Positions 1-15,000 of a stretch of DNA of 64,000 nt are shown here, in pieces. Source of the stretch: Mesaphorura yosii (Eukaryota > Arthropoda > Collembola > Poduromorpha > Tullbergiidae). Made by a program: the position numbers and the translations under genes. Each line of letters starts with the position of its first letter. The first letter of the stretch is position 1. The DNA lies in contig WIXG01000014.1 in NCBI GenBank assembly GCA_009869945.1, positions 186,001 to 250,000 of the forward strand, written 5' to 3'. The notes under the pieces are model-generated. The model had not been told where the DNA came from and made no database searches. It saw only the letters and a list, made by a program, of their open reading frames with translations.

Positions 1-3000
1 CCTTTTGACTCGAGTTAACCTTTCCCCTGCACAACAATTTAGTCTGAGCTGGTAATCTCGTAAGCTTGTGTAGCATGGATCGTCTTTGTTTATGCTTTAT
101 AGGCTACTGTGAACGGGAATGAATGAATGGTCAATGTACACGCAAACACAGTGCTTAAAACGCCGTATCTCATGCTGCGCAAAACAGAGAAACAAACTAT
201 AGCTGATTCACTTCAGATGAGCGCACGCTGAAGACGCGACAAATAAATTCGTGTACATGACACACTGAAATCGCTATTTTACTGGACTGGCATGCATCAC
301 TTCCGGTTATGAAATTGAGTAGTATCAAAATCGATACCAGTACACTCCTGTACCACAGTGGACGATGTGCGTGGGCATAGCAGAATTGCCCTATGTGCTG
401 TGCAAATAAAATATCATGGCGTCGCTTGGACATCAATTTATCTGCTTGCACCCGGAAGTCTCATCTTTAGTAATTTGAAGCTCCAAATAGAGTGCCGTCT
501 GCCGCACGAAACGACCAACTATTATTTCATCATTTCGCAAGCTCAGCTAATCTGCCTCATGGACATCTTTTAATTGACTCGCAGTGAGAAAATTTGCCTC
601 TTTTCTTCTCACGCAGGTTCTCCAAAATGTACTGAGGCTGAGAAGTTCCAAGAGAAGCGACTCATCAGTCTGCGTTCGGAGTCAACGGAAATGTCTGAGG
701 AGTATCACATTACGGTCAATACGTAGTTGTAATCCATCCATCCATTGTGATTTGTGGCAGAATTGGTGCAATGGGATCACAATCACAATAGCAGTGGCAA
801 TGCGAATTCAAAGTAGACTGAGATTCCTCCTCTCGCACTGTATTACCTTGTATTTTGAAAGGTAAACATTACGCTGTTCACAAAAAATATTTGCATACGT
901 GCGTAGGGTATTTGTGCAAGGGTTAACTTGTTGCTCCGTGCCCCGATGTTGCAAAGGTGTCAAGTTTTTGCGAAACGGTACTGCACTGAGTGTAATGTGT
1001 ACGCTAGACACACGGCGCGCAAGCGCAAGAGGTACGAAGTAAGAACAATCAGGAATAGGAAAAAGAAACATAATTGCACATTTCAAGGTTTTCCGACTTT
1101 ACAGCAATTAATATGGTATACAAGAATGAAGAAGAAAGAAATGCACACAAAAAGAGTGTCGAGTTTATTTATAAGTGCTTTACCTCTTGTGCATTGTAAG
1201 CATCAGTGCAGATGATATGAGAATTCGCTCTTTTTATAAGAGTAGGTATTTGTACAATGAAATGACTTTCCTGTAACTCAGCTCATCATTCATTCATCCT
1301 CAATCACAAGTCTTTGATACGCACTCGCACAACACGATGAATGATGCACACAGCAGAAGAATTAGCACAGTAGTGTTATCCTTTGTGATGAGTTTTTTGT
1401 GTGTTCTGATGTTTATATTTACATTCGTTCGCTCAAATCTGGCTGGCTTGTTTCAGGATGACTGCTGGATTGGCTGCATCATACCGTGTGTCGGGCGTCA
1501 TGATTCTTGTCAACGTTCTCCCTTTCCACCACCGCCAGCAGCAATAACAATAAATTGTGACACAATAAAAATTCACTCTATGCAGTCGCTCGATTGATGC
1601 GGTAATAAAAAAAAAACTAATGAACGTAGAAGACGAGGAAGAAGACGGCTACATAAATCACCTGTGATCAGCAGTCTACACTCACAATCTCGGCCGATTT
1701 GCAGCTGAGGTCACGCCTAGACTAATTCAAATCGTCTCGGATCATTAATGACCTGTGCTTCTCGGCCACAGGCATTTATGGGTCACGTGCCCCCATCGCA
1801 GAAAATTCGCATTCGTTTCCCATTGCAAATTTGACTAGAACTTAACCACTTTATTATTGAGAGGTTTTCCACGCACATGTGAGCGCATAAATTGTGAGTG
1901 GATAATGTGAAAGGATTTACTTGCAACAGGTCCATCTCTCAATTACTGCCATTTATGAACTCTTACGTTCAGTACGCATGATACGGAATACTATTACATG
2001 GTTATCACTCGAAATCTCACATCAACAGGCGTCTTCCTAATGCGGCATTGTACTTATCTATTCCGGTATTATTATTCTGGCTGCTTGATGAAGGGGATTG
2101 CAGAAGATGAATTGAATTCCTAATCTTAGCAACGTAAAACAGGACTTAGCATAAGAGCCTGAAAGAAATCGCACATCTTATTTCTACATTCTCCGTCTTG
2201 TGCTGTGAGACATCATTATATTGCACAACATGATCCCCATTTTGGAGGCACACATTGCATTGCGCCAATACCGCACTGCCGCATGGTGTGTGATTATTTC
2301 CGGGTATTGAATGCGATGTGTCTATAACATTAAATTTACCATTGTATATTGTCTTGCGCTGTGATTATAACATATTTCTACGCAGTTACTCCAAATAGTA
2401 TCATCGCACCGTTCAAAGTGCTAATTCTCTGCAGACGATTAGAGTGTAACTCATCTGCAGATTTGCCAATCCTCTCGCCACTTTCATCTTCTATTTCTCC
2501 CTTCGTCTTAGTTTGCATAATGCAATGCAGAGTCGTTAAAGTGGTACAGTTATTTCTTAATGCGAGTGCCGAATGCATGTAGTCTAATTTTGCACGGACT
2601 TGCACAACACCCTGGCAATCTCTCATGAGCTGCCGAATACTGCCGCCTCCGGGTGGACCAGAGAGCTCAGGATGCTTGAACTCAGAATTCGACTTTTGAT
2701 TTGAGGTAATCTCGGAGGTCAAAGAGAGTACAGCTTCCTGTCGAGAAGAATCGTTTTTATAATTCTCTTTTCCTGAAACCATAACCATTAGGCCAGTCCT
2801 CCTGATTTCAGCGTGTTATGCGCTCGTCTTCTTCACGCTAATCTCCATAAGTATGCACTTCCCTCAGCGACATAGGAACCAAACCTAGCGTAATGCCAAA
2901 GTCAACAGTTTGTACTGCTTCTGACTGACACAATTGCAAAATATTCCAGCTTCGAACCATATCTAATATTTCCGCTTTCGAATCCGTTTCTTGGCCTCGA

Positions 3001-6000
3001 GTATCATGGAGTTCATGAGTCAAAGAGTCTGTCGATTCTCCACGGATTTGACAATAAAATCCATGTGCAAAAAGATTAAATTTAAAACAAAGGAAGGAAA
3101 TGAATAAGAAACGTTGAAAAAAATCAAGCCTGGCAATTTATCGTGTAAAAAAGACTGAGAAATCCCACTTGACAATTTTAGAGGCACTTATTGTCTATAC
3201 TCATCGCAACACAACTTCTCCCATTAACCATTTAACAGACTCTTTCGCGAATGCCGTCATCGCAAGATTTGGCCGATCATCGTATGCATCTCATCATATG
3301 TTATGCATTAAACCCTTGACGGAAGCTGGAAGTTGGCAAACGAGTCGCAAGACATACCTCCGAAAGCGATCACTTCTCCATGCAGTCGACGATCTGTGCA
3401 AATTCTTTTCTGCTCACCACCAATAAACTAATTCCTCTTCACACCAGAGCACGAACCGCGCAGAAGAGCGACGTATCAAGTAATTTATTTGCCGTAATGA
3501 GAATTCCAACCTAAATAACACGCGAGTATTTCTCACACCAACTCGAATATTCGCAGTTGCTCACATTCCCGAGATTTAAGACTGTTTTCACGAAATAAAC
3601 TTCTGAACTGAGGGGTCAGACGACTTGTTTGTCTCTTTTGGCCTGTATGGCTGAATTGTAAGACGCAGTTGCACTATTGCATTTTTGACCCCATTCGAAC
3701 GATATGATTTCTGTTTCGATCACGTAAAACGACACTTCCTCAATACATTTGCATTTCAAAGGCAAGATTCCGCCGGGTAATCGCTCTAATTATTCCAGGA
3801 ATGTGGACAATTAAGATTAAGAGAGGCTGCCTCTCGTCTTGTCTCTTCTCTTACGTACGCCATGCATCCTATGCGGAAGTTGATAATTGACTTTTACCGT
3901 TAGCTGGAGAACGATTTCAGAACGAAGGCATAATTTGCATTTTCTTGTGGTTGCTGGGGAAGTGCTCAAAATCTCTGGGCAGGCGCATTCTGGTTGGCTT
4001 GGGGTTAATTACCGTCTACTTAAATTCCGTCATTTGGTGATAAGTCCTTCCTTTCGGTCGTGGTTGCTCCTGTTGGCATGCCGTGTTTCGCGACGTCGAG
4101 AGCAGTGAATGCAAAGAAGCTCCGACATAATTAAATTTTGGATATCGCGATTTGGCAGAACAAATACGACACGTGAAGCGAAATACTAACCACAACATCC
4201 TTCCTGCGCTAAATAAGTCTCGTTCTTGGGTTTTCACGAATAATTCAATAAGCAGTGTGAATCTGAATAACCACAAAGATAAAAATTTGGCATTCAAGTG
4301 GACAGGCATACAGCATTTGTCTTTAACAAGTCATATCATGACTTGTGCCGTCTACTCCTGTTAATGATGGAGCGAAAAGGTTGGCTTATCGGGTCTCTTG
4401 CTGATTCCATCGTAAATCTGTGAAATGCACAATGTGAATGAACAAATTTAATGGCGGGCCCGTTTATTTAGCGAGTTTAGTGTAACAAGCGCGAGTTTTT
4501 GGTAAGGTTCATGAGTTCATTTGAAAACGCTAAGCAGCAAAGTTGTGTGATTCATCCCGAGAGCAGAAACTCTTTCAGCCGCGATAGCTGATGCGATGAT
4601 GACCACTCGAAAAGTCAATTTTGGCAATTTAAGCCTAAGCCGCCCACAAAGCACACTCTGAATGATGTAAACTTTTAATGACGTTCCCAAAAATGTCTTT
4701 GCTTGATGGTACAAAAGATTGCAGAGCAGTAGCAGCGGGTTGAGGTTCGCATCAGGAAGGAGATGGAATAAGGAATTGATGAGTTTAACTGCCGTATTAC
4801 ATAAGAGAGGTAAAATACACCCATAAGAACTCATTTTGTAATGCATGCGAAATAAGGAAGATCAGAACAACAGAGCAGATGTTCTAATGCCACTTGGACG
4901 TCGAGTGGATGCACACAGTGAACAAAACAATAAAAAACTGGTCTTGCAACATTTTATTAGTTCAAAAGAATTTAAACAGGTACAAAGATACGTCGTTGTA
5001 GACGGCGACGACCAGCACTCCGCAATGCCCCGTACCCTTTAACCTCCGTACAGGAATTCATTGCTGCATTATTGCAAAAATCACGCCAAGATGAAGCTGT
5101 ATTTGGCTAATTGTTATTACTAAACTGCCTGTCTCGCACTCAACCAAGGTGCACAGTCAACATGTGAACTGATCGCATATGGCCTCTTTCTCAATGCGAA
5201 TTTGCTTTGTTGCCAATTCCAGTTATGAAATCATAAATTCATATTCGCAGAGCCAACCCTCGCACAGGAAACAAATTCGGAGGCATAAGCAATTTCAGGT
5301 TGGCACTGAACGCTAGATAAATATGACTTATCGTCGTGCTAATCGTAATAAATGAGTTTTGTCATATGAGTGAGAATGTATTGCAAAACCAACAAGATGC
5401 ACTGCCGATTCTGCACGCGTTTTTAGATCGGAACATCTTCATGAATTTCCTGAAAGGCTCGGGCGACGTAATCTCGGCCTGCTGATGTTTACATTTCTCG
5501 AGCAGTCATGCCAGCAGCTAGGAGACAAGGCACGGTGTTCATCTCATCCGTGGTGAATTTACAAAATGTTTTACTTTTAGAAAAATAATCTTTCCTGAGC
5601 CTATAATAAATATTAGGATTTTAAACCGAGAATGAGCTTTAAATGAGATTAAGGCACATTTGGTAAAAGACGCCGAGTCAAATAGAAAAATTTACTTTAG
5701 CCATCAAATACTTGCACGCTACTTATCTGTCTTGCTTTCCGAAGACGGAAGCGATAAGGAAGTACAAGATTTATCTTTGAATGCCAAATTAATAATAAGA
5801 ATAATAACGAAGACGAAATGAATTACTGCGCGCAAACCATCCACGCTGCGGATGTTGACAGACTCATCTTAACTTCGTTCTCCACAAGTTTGGAAGGCAA
5901 CCCAGAATCGAGTCCAAGGCTGAATTAAGAGGGTTAGGATGTACGCTGCACTGGGGATCACAATCAGCCTCTTTCTTAATTAGCCGCGTCTAGCCTCTGG

Positions 6001-9000
6001 ATTGAAAAAAAGCAAAGTTCTTGTTCGCAATATTTAGCACGCAGAGAAATTAAAAGTTGTAATCTTCGTGCCCTAAACTCTTTGCACTGGCTAAATACTT
6101 CTAACTCGCGCAATGATGTACATCATTGGGTCAAAATTCCACTTAACAATATGTTGGAGGTATGCATTCGCTCCTTTACATTCTACTTCCTCTGAAGTTT
6201 TCACATGCATACTTTAAGCAACAATCCAATCTGCTTTAATGTTCATTGTACACGACGGTAGTTGCACTGCATAGTTATAAAAGTGTCCGGCACTCAATCA
6301 TGAATCCTAAATGTAGAGAGCATTGAGGACTCTAATAATAGAAAGGCACAGAATGAAGGAAGTAGGTAAAAGTGCATTGTGAATAAGCATGGCGGTGCGA
6401 TTGCCGGCCAAGAGAACAATCACGATTTAATCTCACATTTGGTACAGCAGGTAGTCATCGCTGGTGGACATTCCTCGCCAGGTTGCGCCAACACGATCAG
6501 CGTCTTTAGTCTTATTAATAAACACTGAAGGAAGGAGGTGGGATGCTTATGAGCTAGAAATAGAATGGAGGAAAGTATGTTACGAAAAGAGAAATATCAT
6601 CCACTTAAGTCTGCAATAAGTTTCAAAATATTATAATAATAATTTATACTCTTCAGCCCAGCGTCTCAGGTTTCTCTTCCTACTTCTGAATTGCACCTCA
6701 TCCGCATTTGCAGACGCGGCTGGTAATAAGCACAGCGTGGAAGGCAGGAAATCCCATGCTCACTTGCATTACGACTACGTACTGATTTGCGAATCAAGAG
6801 AGGAGATATTTTTGTACTCGAGATCAGTTCCTCTTTGTTCGACACTTGTAGGATCTGCGCTCGTACCCTTTTTAAATGTGTATACAAGCGTGAACGCCGA
6901 CGAAAAAATTAATGCTTCACGTGCGCTTTCTAACAATTAGTAGTTCAGACAAATTTATATTTTGTCAAATATGAACAGTCAAGATATTCAAACCAGGAGC
7001 AAGCGTCAGGATTTAAGTCACATTGAGACAGAATTCGGAACAGAAATAAAACCTTATATTCGGATTGCCTATGGTATGTTTTTCATAAAGGTTAAGCAAA
7101 ATTTTCGGAGATACAGACTCATGCGAAAAACAAACACCAGTCGTGGATTCATTGTATTTGAGCAAAAACATTATAACTTTCTTCAGCAAATAAGTCCCAG
7201 GCTCTGAGTTGCAGAAAGCCAATGCCGAACGGAATTTGGAATGCACAGTCCGAACAAACAAATTAATATTTCTGCCTTTCGCCCATGCAACGACCGCTCA
7301 TTTGACGCATGCCCTTGTTTGATTTCTTTCGCTGATATGATTTGTGAACATGCAACACTTGTGCAAAAAATTACAAGTTTTTTGCATAATGCAGTAAATG
7401 CTAAGATTTTGGAGTTATACAACACCGTAAAACTCATTTAGTGTGCGATATTATTTTAATGAGTAGGTTAACCCTGCGGTAGTTTTAAGGCCGCTGAAAG
7501 AACACGACATGGAAGCATTCGGGGAGGCCAGACGCAGTACTGCTTGCACTTGACTCTCACATGTGCAGCTTTCGTACATGCGAAAAGTTTAGCATTACAA
7601 AATGCTTTGTCTAAAATTAGAATTCTTACTGAGTGTCATTTCTCATGCCAACCGGAAATATCGTGTTGTTTATAATATTTCTTGGAGTCACTACCCCGAA
7701 TAACCTTTCGCCTCTGTGTGCATGATGCGAAACCTGCCATACACTGCTCCTGTAGCTCATTACACCCACGTTCATACTTTAGCACTATAAATCTATCAAG
7801 ATCACATAAAGCCAGCGCAGAGTAAACGCTTGGCATATTAATATCGCCAATGTCGATCTGATTGCCACTATTATGGAAGGCAAGTCATTATCCGAGAGTA
7901 GATGAGAGAATGAAACAGAAGTTCACGCTAAATGCCAATATATATCAATCGACATGAGTAGCCAGGCAGTGCGACTTAATTTCCAAATCTACAGAGCAAA
8001 GCGCCAGGCACTTACTTGTACTTGCCGTCTTGGATTTGTCACGCCTTCATTCCAGGCCGTTCAAACTCTCTCGATTTCTTTCAGAGTCTGCAAATAACCA
8101 AATAGAATCATGTTACAATGGAAATCCTGCCATTATTCTGTGCATGTAATTTGAGTCTCGAGGCACATCGTATCACTGCGAAGTTGATATCAGTGTGGGA
8201 AGGCGATTTTACGTGCTCAGTATATCTTTAATGCTTCTGGTAACGGAAGCCAAGTCAGTGAGATCGTAAGACGTCTTGAGAACGTGGTTTTTGTGCATTG
8301 TATTTGATGTGATGACGCGACAGAGGAGATGACAAACGGTATTTCAATGAGACGCGTTATAATTTTATTTTTAAGCACAGCGAAGGTGGCATTTTATTTT
8401 GCGAAAGGCGACCACGAACTTACGCCGATCATGACTGGCTCGCCATTTTGGAAATTCCGTTTCTCATGGCACGAAAAAGCCGTGCACAATTTCTCATATC
8501 TTTTAGCGTGCCACCGCAGAAGAGATTCATTTTTAGGCCTTTTCTTTTTGCTATGCATTGCGGATTCGTCGTTGAAGGTAAGATGAAGTGGTGGTTTGAC
8601 AATGGTTCAGTAGGTAGATAGAGCGCAGAGTATTATTTATGAGAACGAGCCTGCAGAGCAGAGGCGAGATGAAGAAGTTCGAACGTGTACGCAGAAAGAA
8701 ATAGCTTTTTGGCCTAAATATCCAAGGAAGCGTACAACAACAGTTCCTGCTTCCATACTTCAGTCTCAGCAAGCCTCGTCCTCTTCCAACTTGCACTATA
8801 ATGTTTTAAGATTCTGTTCCTGGTGTGATTTACTGCTCCTCACGTAGCACCAGAAAAAACCCTTCCTAGGCTGCTGCCCCCCATACTCCGCTTCGATAAT
8901 CATAATTGGCAATTAGGTTTTATATCATGCTGTCAATAGATTGAAAATGAATTCGGAAGTTTGATCAGAACTCCATCAGCATTCCAACCACCTTGTGCAC

Positions 9001-12000
9001 ACGTCGGCTGTGAGGAAAGAATGTCCTGCATTCCAAGCGCCATCAGCATTCAAGAGGCGCTTGCGTGAAGCCTCCTTCGGTAATTGTGCATTTCATTAAG
9101 GTGCACGCATTATTTACAAAACGGCTCTTTTGTGTGCCCAACAGGAAACAAAGAGTGGACGAGGAGCCGAGTCGTGTATGCAAAAATAGGCACGAATTGA
9201 CAATAGAAATGAGATTATGCGATTTCAAAGAAATCTTACCACCAACTCCATTAGAATGGGTGTCACGGAGCAATGATAATTTTCTCGCAGATTCCTCTGA
9301 AATAGAGGAACGAAAATTCTTCGGAGTTTGTTACCATGCAAAGGACGAGGACGGCGTGCGGTGATTGAATGAAAGTATGTCTTAGTGCCACCATTTCTAC
9401 CCTTGGGTTGTCTTCCGTATCAAAAATAAAAAAGAAAACACGCTTGCAAGAGTCGGCATTGTGCATTGCAATTGTGGATGCGCGATGATTGTGATAAATA
9501 AAAGGAATTGCAACAAGACACACTTTTTCATCTTAGCGTACAGCTGTACTGCTATTATTAGCAGTATAAAGAAGACGCGAGATAAAGAAAGAGGAACACA
9601 TTTTTACAAATGAGGAAGCGCATGGTGGATGAGTTTGTGCCTGTGGGATACGGATTCCGTCATCTTCACGTCAGGGAGGGGCAATCCCGTACGCTCTTAA
9701 TTAGCCAGGCAGCACATGAAGGAAGCAAAGCACCGATGCACTGCAATTTGACCACGCGATGATGATCATTGAGATGATGGACTGACGAATACCTATTTTA
9801 ATTGTATCATTGTTCAAACTTAACCATTCAAATCCCTGCAAATCCGGTTCTTTCTTATGGCGAATAAATTTTATACTTGCTCAGGTTCGGACTACGATTA
9901 AGAAAATGCATTTCAGGCATGGTTTGAGGTTCACCAAACACCTGGATGACAAACACGGCTGGTCGAAATCGTTTGCATTTGAATTTGAGTGAGGCACGCA
10001 CGAGTACGGGAGTTCAAAGCAAAGAAAAGAAATTCTTTGTCCACATTTCGCATCCTCTTCAAAGATTTTAAATAAACTTTGCATTTGCAAAGAGGAAGAT
10101 GATTCTATTTTTACAAGTGTTCGTACGTTAAGTGAGCACACACGCAGCTGACCTGCTTCTTCCTCTTACGCAGGGTCTGACGAGTCTGCTCGTACACATG
10201 TTATGATCACTGAGCTCAGCAGATAAAAACACAGATGCTCAAGTACAATTGAATTCGTAAACGTACCCATTAGGCCTCATTCAGTCCGCGTCTTCGTCCG
10301 CTTCTTCACTTATCCAATCATTAAGAATTCGTGCTTGATAAATTAATACTCTCCGCGGACCACGCATGCATTTACAAATTAAAATTAACTTCTAGCTCAT
10401 GTACCGAGCACTTTCTAAATATGAGCACGTGAACTGTGAGTGCGCCGTTCATGTGGGATGAAACCCGTCACTATTCTTCCCTAAATCGGTGCTTGCCAAT
10501 AATTCTTTTGCTTTGTGTCAAGTCATCGGCTTCGGTTCTTTCTAAATATTTGATAAGAAACTGTAATTAAATTCTACTTGATAATGATTTAATGTCCACT
10601 TGAGAGGCATCAATTGAATAGAATAACGAGGAATGTGTGTGATTTATGATGCTTTGATGCTTGACCAAGTAACACCATTCGCCCTTGTGGAATTCAGCGA
10701 AGCGTCGACAGGGAAGAAAGCTATTGACAAGTAAGCAGCGAGCACACAATTAAATTGGAGACTTGTTTATTTTAAAAAAACCAAGCAGGTAGCAAATGGA
10801 TGAATTTTTTCGTGAGATAACAGCATTTGAGTGACGGAAGCTGTTCGATATTGGGATGACAGGCTAAATTTGATGTTACGGGTGCTACCATATGCTTCTT
10901 AATCAATACGAATGACGAATACTTGAAGCGTAAGGAATGAAGCGCAACTGATGTGAGCAGGAATGGACAACGCTCGTGGTGACTACACAATTTTTATTTG
11001 TGCACATCAGTGCTGAGTTCTCGCAAAAAGTCAAAGTTGCCATTAATAGTATCAATACTGCGACAAAAAGTTGAGGAACGATGCGGCATGCGTGCGCTCT
11101 TTCAAGTGGCGAGATGAAATCTCCGCTGCAGTACAAATGAGCTCCACACCCAAACTCACTCGGCACAATTTACTTCCTTGTTTCAAGCACAAGTTAGCTG
11201 TCGCCGCTTGTGCCTATTACTCATGCCTTCTTCTAATTCGTCGCATCTTCGTCTTATTCCAATTTAAGCCTTGAGCAAAGTGCGATTACCGTACCGCGTC
11301 TCAACCTGACCAAAAATAAGAAGAGCTGAAGTCATGGGTCGCTCAAACAGACTGCAACAGATGCACAGTCGTCGTCCGAGGCTGAGAGACCACAAATAAT
11401 CTGCTCATCCACGCAAATTATTTGCATATTTTGGCAAGCAGCTCGCTTGTGCCTGTTTGACGACAACGTTGGATACGCCACACTTCATAAACTTTAAATT
11501 AGAGTGTAGATTAGAATTTCAATTTTTATTGTGCATGCAAGGATTTTATTACACCACTTTCCTGTCACTAGTAAGAGTCAACTCAGACAAAACCGTCTCT
11601 CTAAATTCATGTTTTTTTGACTTATGTCACCATTTCACAGCCAATTTTCTGTGAGTCAGCACTCAGCTCGTAAATCAATGTGCAATATATGTCATATCAG
11701 ATGAACGATCAACCAAACGCAACATTCCTCAATTATTATTTATCAAACGAGTACAGAATTGCCCCTTTCTCTTCTGCTCATGCAGAATATCCGCAAATAA
11801 TTTCGCAAGCCTGAAATGAGAGGTTTGGATTTCTTTCATTCATGCATGAGGAGTCAGGAATGTAAAGGGGTTTCTCATCGTAAAATCTTTCTTACCGATT
11901 TCAATTTGTACCTCATTAGGTTTATATATTAAACCTTCGTGAAAGCCCAACCGGAACATTTGTTAGCACATCATTTCTACAGATTTGAAATGATTGGATT

Positions 12001-15000
12001 CATCTTATTTTACGATCTATTTTACGATTGTGTATAAAAAAACTCGAACATTCTCATAAAGCAATGGACGTGGAACGTTAAAGTTAATTTTAGAAACCAC
12101 TCGTCGTTAAATCTGCAATGATCAGACTGAAATGAAAGAAAGCTGCTGATTTATTGCTAATTACTCCATCCAAGCCTTTCTAGAGAATTGCTTGCCTGAA
12201 ACCAATCAACTATGAATGGGGCTGATTTCAGCGTGTAGGAACACCTGTGATTTGCGAACATAAATTGAAAAATGGTAATAAAAATATGCCTCGTTTTTGT
12301 GCTCAACGACTCCCAGATTTTAAAATTCTAGTTTCTCTGAAGGGTAAAAGTATGAGGGAAGGTGGGAGGTAACTTTTCACTAACAATTAAAAGCACTTCC
12401 CATGATTTATCTCATATTCATTCATTCCTCATATCCTCATTTCTCATTTTCCAAGCTATATAAATCTCAGTTTTGAGGAGGCAGAGTTTCTGTTAGAAGT
12501 CAACGTGGCAACATTTGCAAAACCGAAAATAATTACTGTCTGAAACGGATTATTCGATCAGTCGTAAAATTTAAAATTCAGTCCATTGCATTGTACGTAA
12601 GGAACTCTTTCTAATGAGCACAAGCTCAGGTTGAATTTCGGGTTTCTTTCAACAAGAACATCAAATAGTTTCGAGCTTAATGTAATTAATGCCAAACGTT
12701 ATCGTGCGGCGTTTAGAATTCGTAAACGTTCATAATTCTGCATCACTAATTAGATGAGAAATAGGAAACCATTTAGCTCAGAGTTCGAAGTACATAGCAA
12801 GAACAAAAAAGCATGCACATTAGAGGTATGTTATGGTTTGGCTTTGGCGTGATAATAAAACGAAGACTTCCGCAAATAGCGTAAAAAGAAACGGAGCATT
12901 TTTGATGCTTTACTTGATAAAAGTCATAGAAAATAATGATTGTAGAGAGGAAGGAAAAACGTCTTAAAATATTCGGTAACAATAATGACGGGACCAGAAC
13001 AAAAGAGTTCGTGAAAAATTATGACAAACCCAAAATAAAAATAAAATTGGGCTCAGTCTGTGTTATTCGAATGACACTCTCATCTTGCGGAATCGGCCGT
13101 AATCGCACCAGGTGCAGATTCGCATGGGCAGAAAGAGAGAAATTGCCCTCGTCCAACAACACAAGCAACGCACTTGCAATAAAAAATAAGGTTGGTTGAC
13201 AACATGCACAACTGCTTCGCATCTTTTGTTGGAAACTGGAGTAACATTATTTATAGCATAAAAAAAGTTGTAAAAGTCGCGAGTCTTTAGAGTACAAAAT
13301 ACCTGAGGCAGCATCAACGAGCAGCGCTTTGTGCAGAAATAAAAATTCGCATCAAGGAAACAGAGGATACACTCTCAGCTGCCAGGACTTGATCTTACTG
13401 TACTTCTGGTTATACCGCTATGAGAGTAAGGAACAATTCAAGGCTCTTGCTTCTACGAATCTGAATAAAATGAGAGCCAGCAATTTACGAAGTGTATTTT
13501 GGTATCAAAAGCAAATCACCATCGTGTTGGCTTTTAATTTATATAATTTCGGTACAACATGTAAATCACGTTCTGCATACCTCGAAGACACTTGACTGCG
13601 AAAATTGTCTCTTACGTGGAACAATGATTTCTCACGCACGTGTGTGACAACCTTTATCATAAAAGTAAATGGGCGGATTTAGAACGTTTTGTTTGTATCA
13701 TCACGGATCTATAGAATATCTTCCATAATTATACTGGAGATCCTCAAAATGTTACGCTCTAACGTTATGCACGTAAATGCTCGTAAAATCGTAAATTCAA
13801 TTCATGCAAAAAATTTCATCTGCCAAAGTCGTAAAATTCTAAATAACCCTTATGGGCCAAGTGTATTGACGCTAAACACTTGAAATGACAAATAGGTTAA
13901 TTTCTTGTAAAAGAAACCGATGTCGAAATTCAACTGGCAGGATTTTGAACTTCGTTCCTAAGATCCGGCTGTTTGAAATTGAATTTTGAACCTCCTGTGT
14001 TAATAATAGGCATCAATAATCTGCGTGAGCATCTTCTACAACGCGTACGGCAATTCCTTCCTTCACTTCTTTTCTCGCCACAGCATGAGGTCGACTCCAA
14101 ATTTGAAAAATCTGTATACCTTCGCCGTCCAAACCCATTCAGCAATAAATGACACGTAGACTGGTGGGTACTACCTGACCTGGTGGACGCGAATCTGAAG
14201 CGAGTCCCAGGCTCAGGATGAATGGTTTCATTTATAAGTCGTGTGTACAGACTATTAATAACATTTCACTGCTCTCTCTTTATCGTAACAGGAAGAGGAA
14301 AGAATTGGAACAGATTTGAAGTACAGGACGCAGAAGAATGAGCTCGTGAATACGAGCTGAATGCGATCATTGGTATTCTTGTTGAGGATCCCCTTCTTGT
14401 TCTTCGTACGCCATCAGCACATACGACGCTGCCACGTCCCGACTTACTCGATGCATAACAAGGAAGAAATTGAGACATGAACCACCGCGTACAAAAGTTA
14501 AACTCGATTGAGATGGAGAGTTCACAATTTGCGATTAATGCTCAACGAGAACAAATTAGCATAAAGACTTCCTTAATGGTCTTTGCACGCAATCACTTAA
14601 TTAAACCGACAATGCTGGTTTGCATTTCGATTGATTTCGCGTTCAGCTCATTGATTGAGTGACGTTTCAGTCTGCGAATGTGTGCTGTCATTGCCGTGCT
14701 TGGTGGTGCTGGACTGGACTCGATGCTCAATTGACCATAAGATGATACACAAGCGTGACTTGGCGTGGTGGCGTACACCATCAACGCAAATTGACTTCAA
14801 TCATTTCCTCTTTGCTTGTGGTTATGATCCGAGCAACGAAAAAGAGAATTTGAAGTCTAGCTTGAGAACCAAGAGGAAAGGAAGCGAAACATGCTTTGCT
14901 AGGCTCTTAACTAATTTATGGTTGTTGAGTTGTAAACTCGTAACAATAATTAACAGCGCTATTTTAAACTAATAAAAATTCCAGGACACGCAGTTATAAA

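Noticed and set aside
2378-2788. 136-codon minus-strand frame with a Gly/Pro-rich PPGGGSIRQ stretch
   Set aside because: It looks protein-like for about 25 residues but has no recognisable family or matching splice sites. I could not support it as an exon.
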